64,000 bases of DNA, from positions 62,001-126,000 of the forward strand of contig CBFGUW010000007.1 of the NCBI GenBank assembly GCA_965652395.1, read 5' to 3'. Positions within the stretch are counted from its first letter, which is position 1; every line of letters begins with the position of its first letter. Positions 16,933 through 25,315 of the stretch are shown here, piece after piece. The notes beneath the pieces were generated by a model. That model searched no databases, was not told the origin of the DNA, and saw nothing but the letters and a program-made list of their open reading frames with translations. The position numbers were made by a program, and so were the translations under genes. The DNA is from Saccharospirillum sp965652395 (GTDB lineage: Bacteria; Pseudomonadota; Gammaproteobacteria; Pseudomonadales; Natronospirillaceae).

Positions 16933-19267
16933 ACAATATACGGTTCAGATGACGCGTATTGATCGGTTTTGTCAAAAAATCATCCATACCGGCCTCCAGA
17001 CACCGGCTGCGCACCTCCTCCAGAGCGTGCGCCGTCAGCGCTACGATAGGCACGGTTTTCCTGCCCTGACTTTTTTCGATTTCACGGATGTGACGGGTGG
17101 CATCATAGCCATCCACCTCCGGCATTTCGCAATCCATTAGAATGAGATCGTAATCAAAGTCATCTTTGCGGCGTTCGTTAATCGCTTCATTTCCATTGCG
17201 CACCACCAATACCTGATGTCCCAGTTTATTCAACAACCCTTCGATCACCCTCTGATTGACCATGTTGTCTTCGGCCACCAGAACCTTGAGACCCGGTTGA
17301 GTTTCTTCTGTCATAGGTGTCACTTCCGCTGTTGTGCCGGTTACCGAATCGAAAGGCACCCGGACAATGAATTCCGAACCTTTGGCAGGCTCGCTTCTAA
17401 GCTCGATCCCTCCCCCCATCAGAGTCACCAGTTGCTGACATATTGCCAGCCCCAAGCCCGTTCCTGACGATCCGCCATGCCGCTGTGGCTCAATCTGATG
17501 ATACAGACTGAACAAACCTTCCTGGTCTTTGGCGGGAATGCCGATGCCCGTATCGCGAACGCGGAACACCAGCATCGAACGATGCTGAACCTTTTCAAGT
17601 CGCAATGACAACTGCACCGATCCCTGCTCGGTAAACTTGATGGCATTGCTGATCAGGTTGGCGAGAATCTGACGCAACCGCTGAACGTCAATCACCACTT
17701 CTTCCGGCACCCGCTCTGAAATATCGAGTTCAAGAGCCAGATCCTTCTGCTCGGCCTGGGTACGAAACAATTGCAGCTGTTGTCGCGCCAGAATATGAAG
17801 GTTTACCTTTTCCCGATGCAACTCCATTTTTCCGGCTTCGATTTTCGAGAAATCCAAAATGTCGTTGATCAGTGTAAGGAGAGAGGCTCCAGACCCCTGG
17901 ATGGTGTCGACATAGGTTTTTTGCTCCTCACTCAAAGGGGTTCGAGCCAATACTTCGGTCATCCCCAAAACGCCATTGAGCGGTGTTCGAATTTCATGAC
18001 TGATCTCAGCCAGAAAGTGGCTCTGAGCTTCAGCCCGCATCCGCTCTCTTTCCTTCTCGTCACGCAGGGATCGGATTCGATGAGCCAACGCAAAACTCAG
18101 CAGCATAGTTTCGGCGAAAGAGCCCAGTTTAGAGGCGAACATGGCTGGGAACGGCAGTGTAATCCAACCGTTCCGTGTGGCGAGAAACAGAAGATTCCCA
18201 ATGCCGAACAGCGTCCAGGCGAGGATAAAGAATTTCGCCGCTGAAAGCCCCTTTTGCCAGGCGTAGATACCCAAGGCTATTGCTAGGACCATGAATAGAA
18301 TCAGATTGGGAGTAAAAAGGCGGGCAAAGGTATCCAGGTCGACCACAAAGCTAAGCCATAAATAGACACACTGGATCCCAATGACCACGCCCATCACCCT
18401 GGCCAGATTTGCCGATATCTGACGCAGGCTGAGAAATCGTACGACAAAGAGAGAGGCAAAAATTACCGCCATAGCAGTCAGCCAGAAATTGATGCGGTAA
18501 TCGAACCCGCGGTCCTCCCACCAGAAATACTGGTAGAAATATCCGTCCAGTGACAGCTGCAACACACCAAAGGTGGTGATAAAGAGCACATAAAAAAGAT
18601 AACTGGTGTCGCGCACCGTGACGAATAGAAAAAGGTTGTAGGTCGCCATGGCCAGCAAGACACCGAAATACAGCCAATTCATAATGTCGCCTTTTAGCAG
18701 CGGCGACCAGAACTCGTTTTCGGGGTACACCTGTATCGGCACTATGGACGTTGGGCTCGTCTCAATGCGCATTAAATAGGTGGTGGGGCCATAAACTTCC
18801 AATGGAAAGATAAAAAATCGGTGGTCTTCAAAACGGTTTCGAAAGGGTCTTGCCATACCGCTTCGGTACAACAGACGCGGTCCGGAATCCTCAAATATCT
18901 GGTATAGATCAACATAATCCAAAAGCGGATTAGCCAGAACAAGATCCCATTTCTTATGAATCGAACCGGCTGCGTCCAAGGTAAACCTGAGCCAGATAAC
19001 TGTGTCGTCATAGCCTCGGTTAAGTACTGGCGCATTGTTGGCCACCCATTCGTCCGCCAGATCCGGTGATAGGATTTCAAAAGGGGAACGACGGCCGCTG
19101 GTATCTTCAAATACCTCGATATGAGGAGCGATATTATGCGCCCCACCCTGCTGAAGACTCACCAACGATGCCTGGGCCCCTATCGACAGCAGACTCAGGC
19201 TCACCAGCAGGATCACAGTCTGCCATACCCGTTTTAGTCGTTTTCGGGCCAGCCTGCCCGCTGTCAT
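16916..19267 (-). CDS. Hybrid sensor histidine kinase with 7TMR-DISM sensor and receiver domain
   Basis: 783 residues from the ATG at 19267 (a TTG two codons earlier is also open). Order: signal/anchor helix, periplasmic 7TMR-DISMED2 domain (about 45-190, with WLRFTL), seven membrane helices (about 195-400), HisKA with phospho-acceptor His near 424 in SHEIRTPLNG, HATPase (N box SNAIKFT, G boxes DTGIGIP and GTGLGLAICQQL), and a receiver with Asp near 712 in LILMDCEMPEVDG. Family members sense extracellular ligands such as sugars and control biofilm behaviour. No separate response regulator is adjacent; a link to the neighbouring cyclase is inference. Confidence 0.93.
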   Translation of the reverse strand: MTAGRLARKRLKRVWQTVILLVSLSLLSIGAQASLVSLQQGGAHNIAPHIEVFEDTSGRRSPFEILSPDLADEWVANNAPVLNRGYDDTVIWLRFTLDAAGSIHKKWDLVLANPLLDYVDLYQIFEDSGPRLLYRSGMARPFRNRFEDHRFFIFPLEVYGPTTYLMRIETSPTSIVPIQVYPENEFWSPLLKGDIMNWLYFGVLLAMATYNLFLFVTVRDTSYLFYVLFITTFGVLQLSLDGYFYQYFWWEDRGFDYRINFWLTAMAVIFASLFVVRFLSLRQISANLARVMGVVIGIQCVYLWLSFVVDLDTFARLFTPNLILFMVLAIALGIYAWQKGLSAAKFFILAWTLFGIGNLLFLATRNGWITLPFPAMFASKLGSFAETMLLSFALAHRIRSLRDEKERERMRAEAQSHFLAEISHEIRTPLNGVLGMTEVLARTPLSEEQKTYVDTIQGSGASLLTLINDILDFSKIEAGKMELHREKVNLHILARQQLQLFRTQAEQKDLALELDISERVPEEVVIDVQRLRQILANLISNAIKFTEQGSVQLSLRLEKVQHRSMLVFRVRDTGIGIPAKDQEGLFSLYHQIEPQRHGGSSGTGLGLAICQQLVTLMGGGIELRSEPAKGSEFIVRVPFDSVTGTTAEVTPMTEETQPGLKVLVAEDNMVNQRVIEGLLNKLGHQVLVVRNGNEAINERRKDDFDYDLILMDCEMPEVDGYDATRHIREIEKSQGRKTVPIVALTAHALEEVRSRCLEAGMDDFLTKPINTRHLNRILSRLKV

Positions 19268-19467
19268 AACCAAACTGCCTTTTGCACAGTGGATGTATCC
19301 TTCTACTCATTCAATCAGACCAACCTTTTTAGGGATGGTCTAAAGTTAATACGCGGTTATTTGATGGAAAATCCAGAGCGGGGGAATATCGGTCCGCCAT
19401 GGTCGGGATAACGTATTCAATGGGGTATCATCCATTGTGCCCTTAACCCTTAAGAGAGACCATCACC

Positions 19468-19959
19468 ATGCCAATACAAGTCGGCGAAACCCTGCCCCAC
19501 GTCACACTCCAACGAATGGCACAGGGTGGCGTTGTCAGCGATGACTTTGATTCTCTATTCGCGAATCAAAAAATTGTTCTGTTCGCGGTACCCGGAGCCT
19601 TTACCCCTACCTGTAGCCAGGCTCATTTACCGGGATTCGTGGTCCATGCCGATACCATCAAGGCCAAAGGCGTGGACCGTATCTATTGTTTGAGTGTGAA
19701 TGACGCCTTTGTCATGAATGCCTGGGGCCAAGCCCACAACGCGGAAGCTCTCGACATGCTCGCAGACGGCAATGCAGATTTTGTTCGCGCGTTGGGGCTG
19801 GATATCGACGTTTCCCAGAGAGGTATGGGTGTTCGAGCCCGGCGCTTTGCGTTAATCGCCGATAATGGCGTGGTAACCTGGCTGGCGGTTGAAGAACCCG
19901 GCCAATTCGAACAAAGCTCTGCTGAAGCCGTGTTAGCCGCATTAGAGGACGCTTCCTAA
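19468..19959 (+). CDS. Peroxiredoxin, Prx5 (AhpC/TSA) family
   Basis: 163 residues. The peroxidatic cysteine is C49 in PGAFTPTCSQAHLPGF, the Prx5 signature; a second Cys (C74) lies in IYCLSVNDAFVM, where related enzymes carry C or S. It should reduce H2O2 and organic peroxides, probably using glutathione or glutaredoxin. No glutaredoxin domain is fused. AAGAGAG upstream of the ATG is a plausible ribosome site. A parS-type site follows its stop codon. Confidence 0.93.
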   Translation: MPIQVGETLPHVTLQRMAQGGVVSDDFDSLFANQKIVLFAVPGAFTPTCSQAHLPGFVVHADTIKAKGVDRIYCLSVNDAFVMNAWGQAHNAEALDMLADGNADFVRALGLDIDVSQRGMGVRARRFALIADNGVVTWLAVEEPGQFEQSSAEAVLAALEDAS

Positions 19960-19972
19960 CATAAGAAGTTAC

Positions 19973-19996
19973 AAAAGGTTCCACGTGGAACCTTTT
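19973..19996. promoter_or_regulatory. parS: parS-type ParB binding site 1 (variant, extended palindrome)
   Basis: Core GGTTCCACGTGGAACC at 19977-19992; the palindrome extends perfectly to 24 bases with AAAA/TTTT ends. It differs from the parS consensus TGTTNCACGTGNAACA only at the outer base on each side; GTGGAACC half-sites occur in Pseudomonas parS. Confidence 0.75.
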
Positions 19997-20143
19997 AAAC
20001 TTAGGTGGCGGAGTAGTCACCATGCCCGGCATTTACTGAAGACCCCAGTCCACTGGAAGCGAACTTTACCTTCAGTTGTAACTACGGCCATTCACCCTGC
20101 TAAACTGTTCTTCCCGATTGACCCTTTCGAATTGAGCCCACCA

Positions 20144-20464
20144 ATGCCTACTTCATCTAGAGATCCAGATCCTAAATCTGTCTTTTATCAGACACTGGCT
20201 TCCATACCGGAGGGGCATTTTACCAGTTATGGCCGAATAGCGGACCTTTGCGGTGTGCATGTACGGCAGATTCAAGCCTGGTTAAGGACTCTCCCCCGCG
20301 AAACGGATCTGCCCTGGTTTAGGATCATAAACAGCCAACGGAAGATAACGGAACATCCAGGAGCAGTCATTCAGCATAAGCATCTGGCAGCGGAAGGTTT
20401 ATTACCGGACGAAAGGGGGCGCTTCCCTAAGTCCCGGTATTGGCCGGATTGCCTGGACTCCTAA
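20144..20464 (+). CDS. Alkyltransferase-like protein (ATL), MGMT fold without the active cysteine
   Basis: 106 residues from the ATG at 20144 (MPTSSRDPDPKSVFYQ); the frame opens at 19985 inside parS site 1, which is not a likely start. The C-terminal DNA-binding half of O6-alkylguanine transferases is present (FTSYGRIADLCG, then RTLPRETDLPWFRIINSQRKI). The methyl-acceptor PCHR motif is replaced by PWFR, the hallmark of ATL proteins, which flip alkylated guanine and recruit nucleotide excision repair rather than repairing it. It lies between two parS-type sites. Confidence 0.88.
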   Translation: MPTSSRDPDPKSVFYQTLASIPEGHFTSYGRIADLCGVHVRQIQAWLRTLPRETDLPWFRIINSQRKITEHPGAVIQHKHLAAEGLLPDERGRFPKSRYWPDCLDS

Positions 20465-20497
20465 TTCGGCACTATTGCTACATAGAACCTTTTTTTA

Positions 20498-20515
20498 ATG
20501 TTCCACGTGGAACAT
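20498..20515. promoter_or_regulatory. parS: parS-type ParB binding site 2 (perfect)
   Basis: TGTTCCACGTGGAACA at 20499-20514 is a perfect 16-base match to TGTTNCACGTGNAACA, extended by A/T to an 18-base palindrome. It lies between the ATL gene and gyrB. Confidence 0.9.
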
Positions 20516-20540
20516 GGAATCAAAAAAAGAGGGCAACGAA

Positions 20541-20610
20541 AAACGGGAGATGGAATCCGGAATAAGGCACTAGTCGGCTCTTAATCCGCATTCCATCTCC
20601 CGTTTGTTTT
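20541..20610. terminator. Bidirectional terminator between the ATL gene and gyrB
   Basis: A 16-base perfect stem (20541-20556 with 20590-20605; AAACGGGAGATGGAAT and its complement), continued imperfectly inward, has Ts after it on both strands (GTTTGTTTTT on plus, TTTTTCG on minus). It serves both converging genes. Confidence 0.88.
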
Positions 20611-20653
20611 TCCAATAAAAATGGCAACAGTCAGTAGTCAGTTTAGCTGGCTA

Positions 20654-23068
20654 TCAATAATCCAGGTTGGTAACCAACAAGGCATTGCTTTCAATAAAGG
20701 CCCTGCGAGGCTCAACTTCATCACCCATCAACGTATTGAAGATCTGATCGGTCGCAATGGCGTCTTCGATGGAGACACGCAGCATACGGCGGGACTCCGG
20801 ATCCATGGTGGTTTCCCACAGCTGCTCCGGGTTCATTTCACCCAGACCCTTATAGCGCTGGATGGTATAGCCCCGCTTGGCTTCGCCCATCATCCAATCG
20901 ATAACTTCTTCGAAAGTCAGAACCGGATGCTTTTTCTCACCACGTTGGAGATAAGCGCCCTCTTCTATCAAGCCATCCAATACCTTACTCAGCTCGACAA
21001 TGGCGTGATATTCGCGGCTTTCAAAGAATGCATGGGAGAACTGATAGTCCGTCGCCAGGCCATGAGCGATGGCCTGTACTTTAGGCACAAAAAGATGGCG
21101 TTCGTGATCTTCGGTCAAAGACAGCTGATAAACAGTGCTTCCCGCCAATGAATCCATCAGGCGGTCACTGAGTTGATCGACCCATTCGCTGACCTGGTTC
21201 TGATCGGCCAACATCGCCGGTGTCAGTTCAGGCATGTAGATCAACTGCTCAAGCACGGCCTTGGGATAGACGCGGCTCATCCGATCAATGCGTGCCATTA
21301 CGTCTTTGTATTGGTTGACCAGACTTTCCAGTTGCTCGTCACGAATCGCAGGAGCGTTTTCGTTTACGTAGAGCTCGGTGCCATCCAGTGCCTGGGACAG
21401 AAGATATTGCTCCAGCGTTTTTTCATCCTTGATGTATTGCTCCTGCTTACCCCGCTTCAGTTTGAACAAAGGCGGCTGGGCAATATAGATGTGTCCATTT
21501 TCAATCAGTTCAGGCATTTGCCGGAAGAAAAAGGTCAGCAGCAGGGTCCGGATGTGGGAACCATCGACGTCCGCATCCGTCATGATGATGATGTAGTGGT
21601 AGCGAAGCTTCTCCAGATTGAACTCTTCCCGGCCGATGCCACAGCCCAGAGCGGTGATCAGTGTACCGACCTCGGCGGACTGCAGCATTTTGTCGAAACG
21701 GGCTTTTTCCACGTTCAGGATTTTACCTTTCAGCGGCAGAATCGCCTGGGTGCGACGGTCCCTACCCTGCTTGGCGGAGCCACCGGCCGAATCACCCTCC
21801 ACCAGGTAGAGTTCAGAGAGAGCCGGATCTTTTTCCTGACAGTCCGCCAGTTTTCCGGGCAGCCCGGCGATGTCCAGGGCGCCTTTACGGCGAGTCATGT
21901 CCCGCGCTTTTCGGGCCGCTTCCCGTGCACGGGCGGCATCGATCATTTTACCGACCAATACCTTGGCTTCATTCGGGTTTTCCAGCAGGAAGTCATTGAA
22001 GGTCTTGCCCATTTCCTGCTCGACAGCGGGTTTGACTTCGCTGGAGACCAATTTGTCTTTTGTCTGCGAACTGAATTTCGGGTCGGGCACCTTGACCGAA
22101 ATAATGGCCGTCAGACCTTCGCGGGCGTCATCCCCTGTGGTCTGAACCTTATGCTTCTTCTGGAGGTTTTCACTCTGAATGTAATTATTCAGCGTGCGAG
22201 TCAAAGCTGCTCGGAAACCGGCCAGGTGTGTACCACCATCACGCTGGGGAATGTTGTTGGTGTAGCAAAGAATGTTTTCCTGGTAACTGTCGTTCCATTG
22301 CATGGCGACTTCGACGCCGATGCCGTCTTCCTCACGTTGATAGGAAAAGTGGAAAACATTGTTCAGCGTCTGCTTGTTCTTGTTCAGGTATTCGACGAAG
22401 GCTTTCAGACCGCCGTCGTACTTGAAATACTCTTCCTTGCCGGAGCGTTCGTCTTTCAGGTGAATACCCACACCCGAGTTCAGGAAACTCAACTCCCGCA
22501 GGCGTTTGGCAAGAATGTCGTAAGAGAACTCGATATTGTTAAAGGTATCGCCTGAAGGCTTGAAATGAATGGTGGTACCGGTGTGATCCGCGTCCCCTAC
22601 CACAGCCAGAGGCGCCTTCGGGACACCATGAATGTAAACCTGCTCATGAACCTTGCCAGCACGGCGTACGGTGAGAGTAAGTTCGGAAGACAGTGCATTG
22701 ACTACCGAGACACCCACGCCGTGCAAGCCGCCGGAAACCTTATAGCTGTTATCATCGAACTTACCGCCCGCGTGGAGTACGGTCATGATCACTTCGGCCG
22801 CTGACTTGCCTTCTTCCGGGTGCATATCCGTAGGAATACCCCGGCCGTTGTCTTCAACGGAAACCGATTCGTCCGGATGGATGACGACGTTGATGTCGGT
22901 GCAGTGACCAGCGAGGGCTTCGTCGATGGAGTTATCCACCACCTCGAAAACCATATGGTGCAGCCCGGTGCCGTCGTCTGTGTCCCCGATGTACATACCG
23001 GGGCGCTTACGCACGGCATCAAGGCCTTTCAGCACCTTAATACTGGAAGAATCGTAACTGTTACTCAT
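20654..23068 (-). CDS. gyrB: DNA gyrase subunit B
   Basis: 804 residues from the ATG at 23068 (MSNSYDSSSIKVLKGL), which overlaps the recF stop by 8 bases; a longer open frame to 23176 is recF in another frame. GHKL ATPase motifs (EVVDNSIDEA, VEDNGRGIP, GLHGVGVSVVNA), transducer, Toprim (LVEGDSAGGSA, MTDADVDGSH) and the proteobacterial insert are present. The C-terminus ends with QIFNTLMGDEVEPRRAFIE. It powers negative supercoiling with GyrA. It ends the dnaA-dnaN-recF-gyrB run. Confidence 0.98.
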   Translation of the reverse strand: MSNSYDSSSIKVLKGLDAVRKRPGMYIGDTDDGTGLHHMVFEVVDNSIDEALAGHCTDINVVIHPDESVSVEDNGRGIPTDMHPEEGKSAAEVIMTVLHAGGKFDDNSYKVSGGLHGVGVSVVNALSSELTLTVRRAGKVHEQVYIHGVPKAPLAVVGDADHTGTTIHFKPSGDTFNNIEFSYDILAKRLRELSFLNSGVGIHLKDERSGKEEYFKYDGGLKAFVEYLNKNKQTLNNVFHFSYQREEDGIGVEVAMQWNDSYQENILCYTNNIPQRDGGTHLAGFRAALTRTLNNYIQSENLQKKHKVQTTGDDAREGLTAIISVKVPDPKFSSQTKDKLVSSEVKPAVEQEMGKTFNDFLLENPNEAKVLVGKMIDAARAREAARKARDMTRRKGALDIAGLPGKLADCQEKDPALSELYLVEGDSAGGSAKQGRDRRTQAILPLKGKILNVEKARFDKMLQSAEVGTLITALGCGIGREEFNLEKLRYHYIIIMTDADVDGSHIRTLLLTFFFRQMPELIENGHIYIAQPPLFKLKRGKQEQYIKDEKTLEQYLLSQALDGTELYVNENAPAIRDEQLESLVNQYKDVMARIDRMSRVYPKAVLEQLIYMPELTPAMLADQNQVSEWVDQLSDRLMDSLAGSTVYQLSLTEDHERHLFVPKVQAIAHGLATDYQFSHAFFESREYHAIVELSKVLDGLIEEGAYLQRGEKKHPVLTFEEVIDWMMGEAKRGYTIQRYKGLGEMNPEQLWETTMDPESRRMLRVSIEDAIATDQIFNTLMGDEVEPRRAFIESNALLVTNLDY

Positions 23069-24161
23069 CTGGTTGCTCCAAATCATGCGCCGAGTGAACC
23101 TGACCCTGTTCCACGTGAAACATCCGAATCCGGTCCGGCGATTGCCAAAAATCGTGTAAAGGCGCCGGGTCGACACTGGTCATGAATACCTGACCGGTCA
23201 GCCCTTCCATCAATGCACCCAACTTGCGAATATGATGCCGGTCCAATTCGGCCGGCAGGTCATCCACCAGAAAGGTGGTGGGGCGATTATGTTCTGCCTG
23301 GAGGTGCAGGCTTTGTGCGACTTTCAGTGCGCACACCACCAGTTTCTGCTGACCCCGGGAGAGCACATCACTGGCCGACTGGGTGCGAACCTTGATACGC
23401 ATATCCGCACGTTGTGGCCCGGCCTGGGTATAGCCCAGCTTGGTATCCCGTTCCAACTGCCCTTCCAATACGTCGTTCAGTTCGCGGGATTTATCCCAAC
23501 CCCGATAATAATGGATGCGCAAATCCGGAAGCTCGATCAACTGATCGAGTACCTGATGAAACAGGGGTACGAAGCCTTCCAGATAGCGCTTGCGCAGGGT
23601 GTCGAGTTGTTCGGCAGCGAGGATAAATTCACGCTGCCAAATGGCCATTTGAGACCGGTCTATTCTACCAGAACGCAGCAGAGAGTTCCGGTTTTTAAGG
23701 CTTTTTTGCGCGTTCTGCCAGGCCTGATGAAAGCCCGAATCCTGATGAAAAACCCCCCAATCGAGAAACTGCCTTCGATGTCCGGGAGAACCTTCCAGTA
23801 ACAGGAAGGAATCGCTGTGTATCAGCTGCAAAGGCAGCCTATGGGCCAACTCCGATACGGCGGATATCGGCTCACCATTGATACGAATGCTGTGCTGGCC
23901 GGACCGACTTCTCTGCACCCCCACCTTGGTGCCGGAATCCATCTCGGCGAAAACCACCGCCTGGTCGTTGTCGTCGCGAATCAGTGTCCGGGTACGGGAA
24001 ACCTTAAAGGAACGGGCCAGTGCGAGAAGATGGATAGCCTCAAGGATAGAGGACTTCCCCGCCCCGTTATCGCCGTATAAAACATTGACCCCGGGGCCGG
24101 GGCGGAACTGGGTGTTCGCGACATTACGAACACCCTGAATGGACAGTCGGACAATCGACAT
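23061..24161 (-). CDS. recF: DNA replication and repair protein RecF
   Basis: 366 residues of the SMC-like ABC ATPase family: Walker A GDNGAGKSS at about 31-39, signature DVLSRGQQKLVVCALK, and Walker B/D-loop FLVDDLPAELD. RecF loads RecA at gapped DNA through RecO and RecR. It starts 23 bases after the dnaN stop and overlaps the gyrB start as ATGAGTAA. parS site 3 lies inside its 3' end. Confidence 0.97.
   Translation of the reverse strand: MSIVRLSIQGVRNVANTQFRPGPGVNVLYGDNGAGKSSILEAIHLLALARSFKVSRTRTLIRDDNDQAVVFAEMDSGTKVGVQRSRSGQHSIRINGEPISAVSELAHRLPLQLIHSDSFLLLEGSPGHRRQFLDWGVFHQDSGFHQAWQNAQKSLKNRNSLLRSGRIDRSQMAIWQREFILAAEQLDTLRKRYLEGFVPLFHQVLDQLIELPDLRIHYYRGWDKSRELNDVLEGQLERDTKLGYTQAGPQRADMRIKVRTQSASDVLSRGQQKLVVCALKVAQSLHLQAEHNRPTTFLVDDLPAELDRHHIRKLGALMEGLTGQVFMTSVDPAPLHDFWQSPDRIRMFHVEQGQVHSAHDLEQPDE
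23107..23122. promoter_or_regulatory. parS: parS-type ParB binding site 3, within the recF 3' end
   Basis: TGTTCCACGTGAAACA is a full match to the parS consensus. It encodes FHVEQ of RecF on the minus strand, so it is conserved within coding sequence. Confidence 0.88.
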
Positions 24162-24184
24162 GCCAGAGAAGAATCAGCCGGGGA

Positions 24185-25294
24185 TCAGAGACGCATCGGC
24201 ATGATGACGTAGAGGGAAGAGTCGTCGTCGAAATCGCTCAACAAGGCGCTGGAGTTGGCATCGGACAGCACCAGGCGGACTTGTTCGCCAGCCGTGACGT
24301 TCAAAACATCGAGCAGGTAATTTACGTTGAAGCCTACTTCCAGTTCAGGTCCCTGATAATCGATTTCCTGGTTTACTTCCGCTTCTTCCTGTTCCGGGTT
24401 ATTGGCCTTGGCCATCAGGTTGTTTTCACTCAACAACAACCGCACACCCCGGTACTTCTCATTTGAAAGAATCGCCGCGCGGCTGAAAATGGCACGCAAC
24501 GCCTGACGATCGCCGATGATTTCCTTGTCGCCGCCTCTGGGTACAACCCGCTCGTAATCCGGGAACTTACCGTCCACCAACTTGGAGGTAAAGGTGAAAG
24601 CAGTCGTGTTGGCGCGAATATGGTTGGCACTGAGCGACAGGTCGACCGTTTCCTCGCCCTCGGTCATCAAGCGGTTCAGCTCAAGGATGCCCTTGCGCGG
24701 AACAATGACCTGCTTCCGCTCTTCAATAGCCAGCCCGTCCACCGGCTGACTGCTCATCGCCAGACGGTGACCATCGGTGGTGACGGTGCGAACCAGGTTC
24801 GGGCTCAGCTCCAGCAGCATACCGTTCAAATAATAGCGAACATCCTGTTGGGCCATGGCAAAGGCCGTGGCATCGACCAGATGCTTCAGTGTCTTTTGCG
24901 GCAGCGTCAGGTTAAGGGTGTTCTCGTCTTCCTCGACATTGGGGAAGTCCGATGCTGGCAGAGTCGACAAGGTGAAACGGCTGCGACCGCTGGTAACAAT
25001 CACCCGGTCTTCTTGCTGCTTCAGGCTGATCGGGGCATCGTCCGGCAGGGATTTGACAATGTCGAGCAGCTTCCGCGCCGGGACGGTGATAGCCCCCTCG
25101 GTGGCGGCTTCGGTCAACTCCACCCGTCCGACAATTTCCACTTCCAGATCGGTCCCGGTCAGGGACAATTGATTGCCTTCCACCTCCAACAGCACGTTGG
25201 ACAGAACCGGCAGGGTTTGACGCTTCTCGACAACGCCTCCCACCAATTGCAGAGGTTTGAGCAAAGTATCACGTGACAGAGTGAATTGAATCAT
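24185..25294 (-). CDS. dnaN: DNA polymerase III beta sliding clamp
   Basis: 369 residues with the three-domain clamp fold, start MIQFTLSRDTLLKPLQLVGGVVE and the C-terminal SSLYVIMPMRL typical of DnaN. Family blocks include LPVLSNVLLEVEG, VTTDGHRLAMS and YRGVRLLLSENN. It tethers polymerase III to DNA. It is 21 bases downstream of dnaA and upstream of recF. Confidence 0.98.
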   Translation of the reverse strand: MIQFTLSRDTLLKPLQLVGGVVEKRQTLPVLSNVLLEVEGNQLSLTGTDLEVEIVGRVELTEAATEGAITVPARKLLDIVKSLPDDAPISLKQQEDRVIVTSGRSRFTLSTLPASDFPNVEEDENTLNLTLPQKTLKHLVDATAFAMAQQDVRYYLNGMLLELSPNLVRTVTTDGHRLAMSSQPVDGLAIEERKQVIVPRKGILELNRLMTEGEETVDLSLSANHIRANTTAFTFTSKLVDGKFPDYERVVPRGGDKEIIGDRQALRAIFSRAAILSNEKYRGVRLLLSENNLMAKANNPEQEEAEVNQEIDYQGPELEVGFNVNYLLDVLNVTAGEQVRLVLSDANSSALLSDFDDDSSLYVIMPMRL

Positions 25295-25315
25295 GAGTCC
25301 GTTTCCATCCCTTTA

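Noticed and set aside
21173..22555. 460-codon plus-strand open frame opposite gyrB
   Set aside because: Shadow of gyrB; no ribosome site or recognisable domain.
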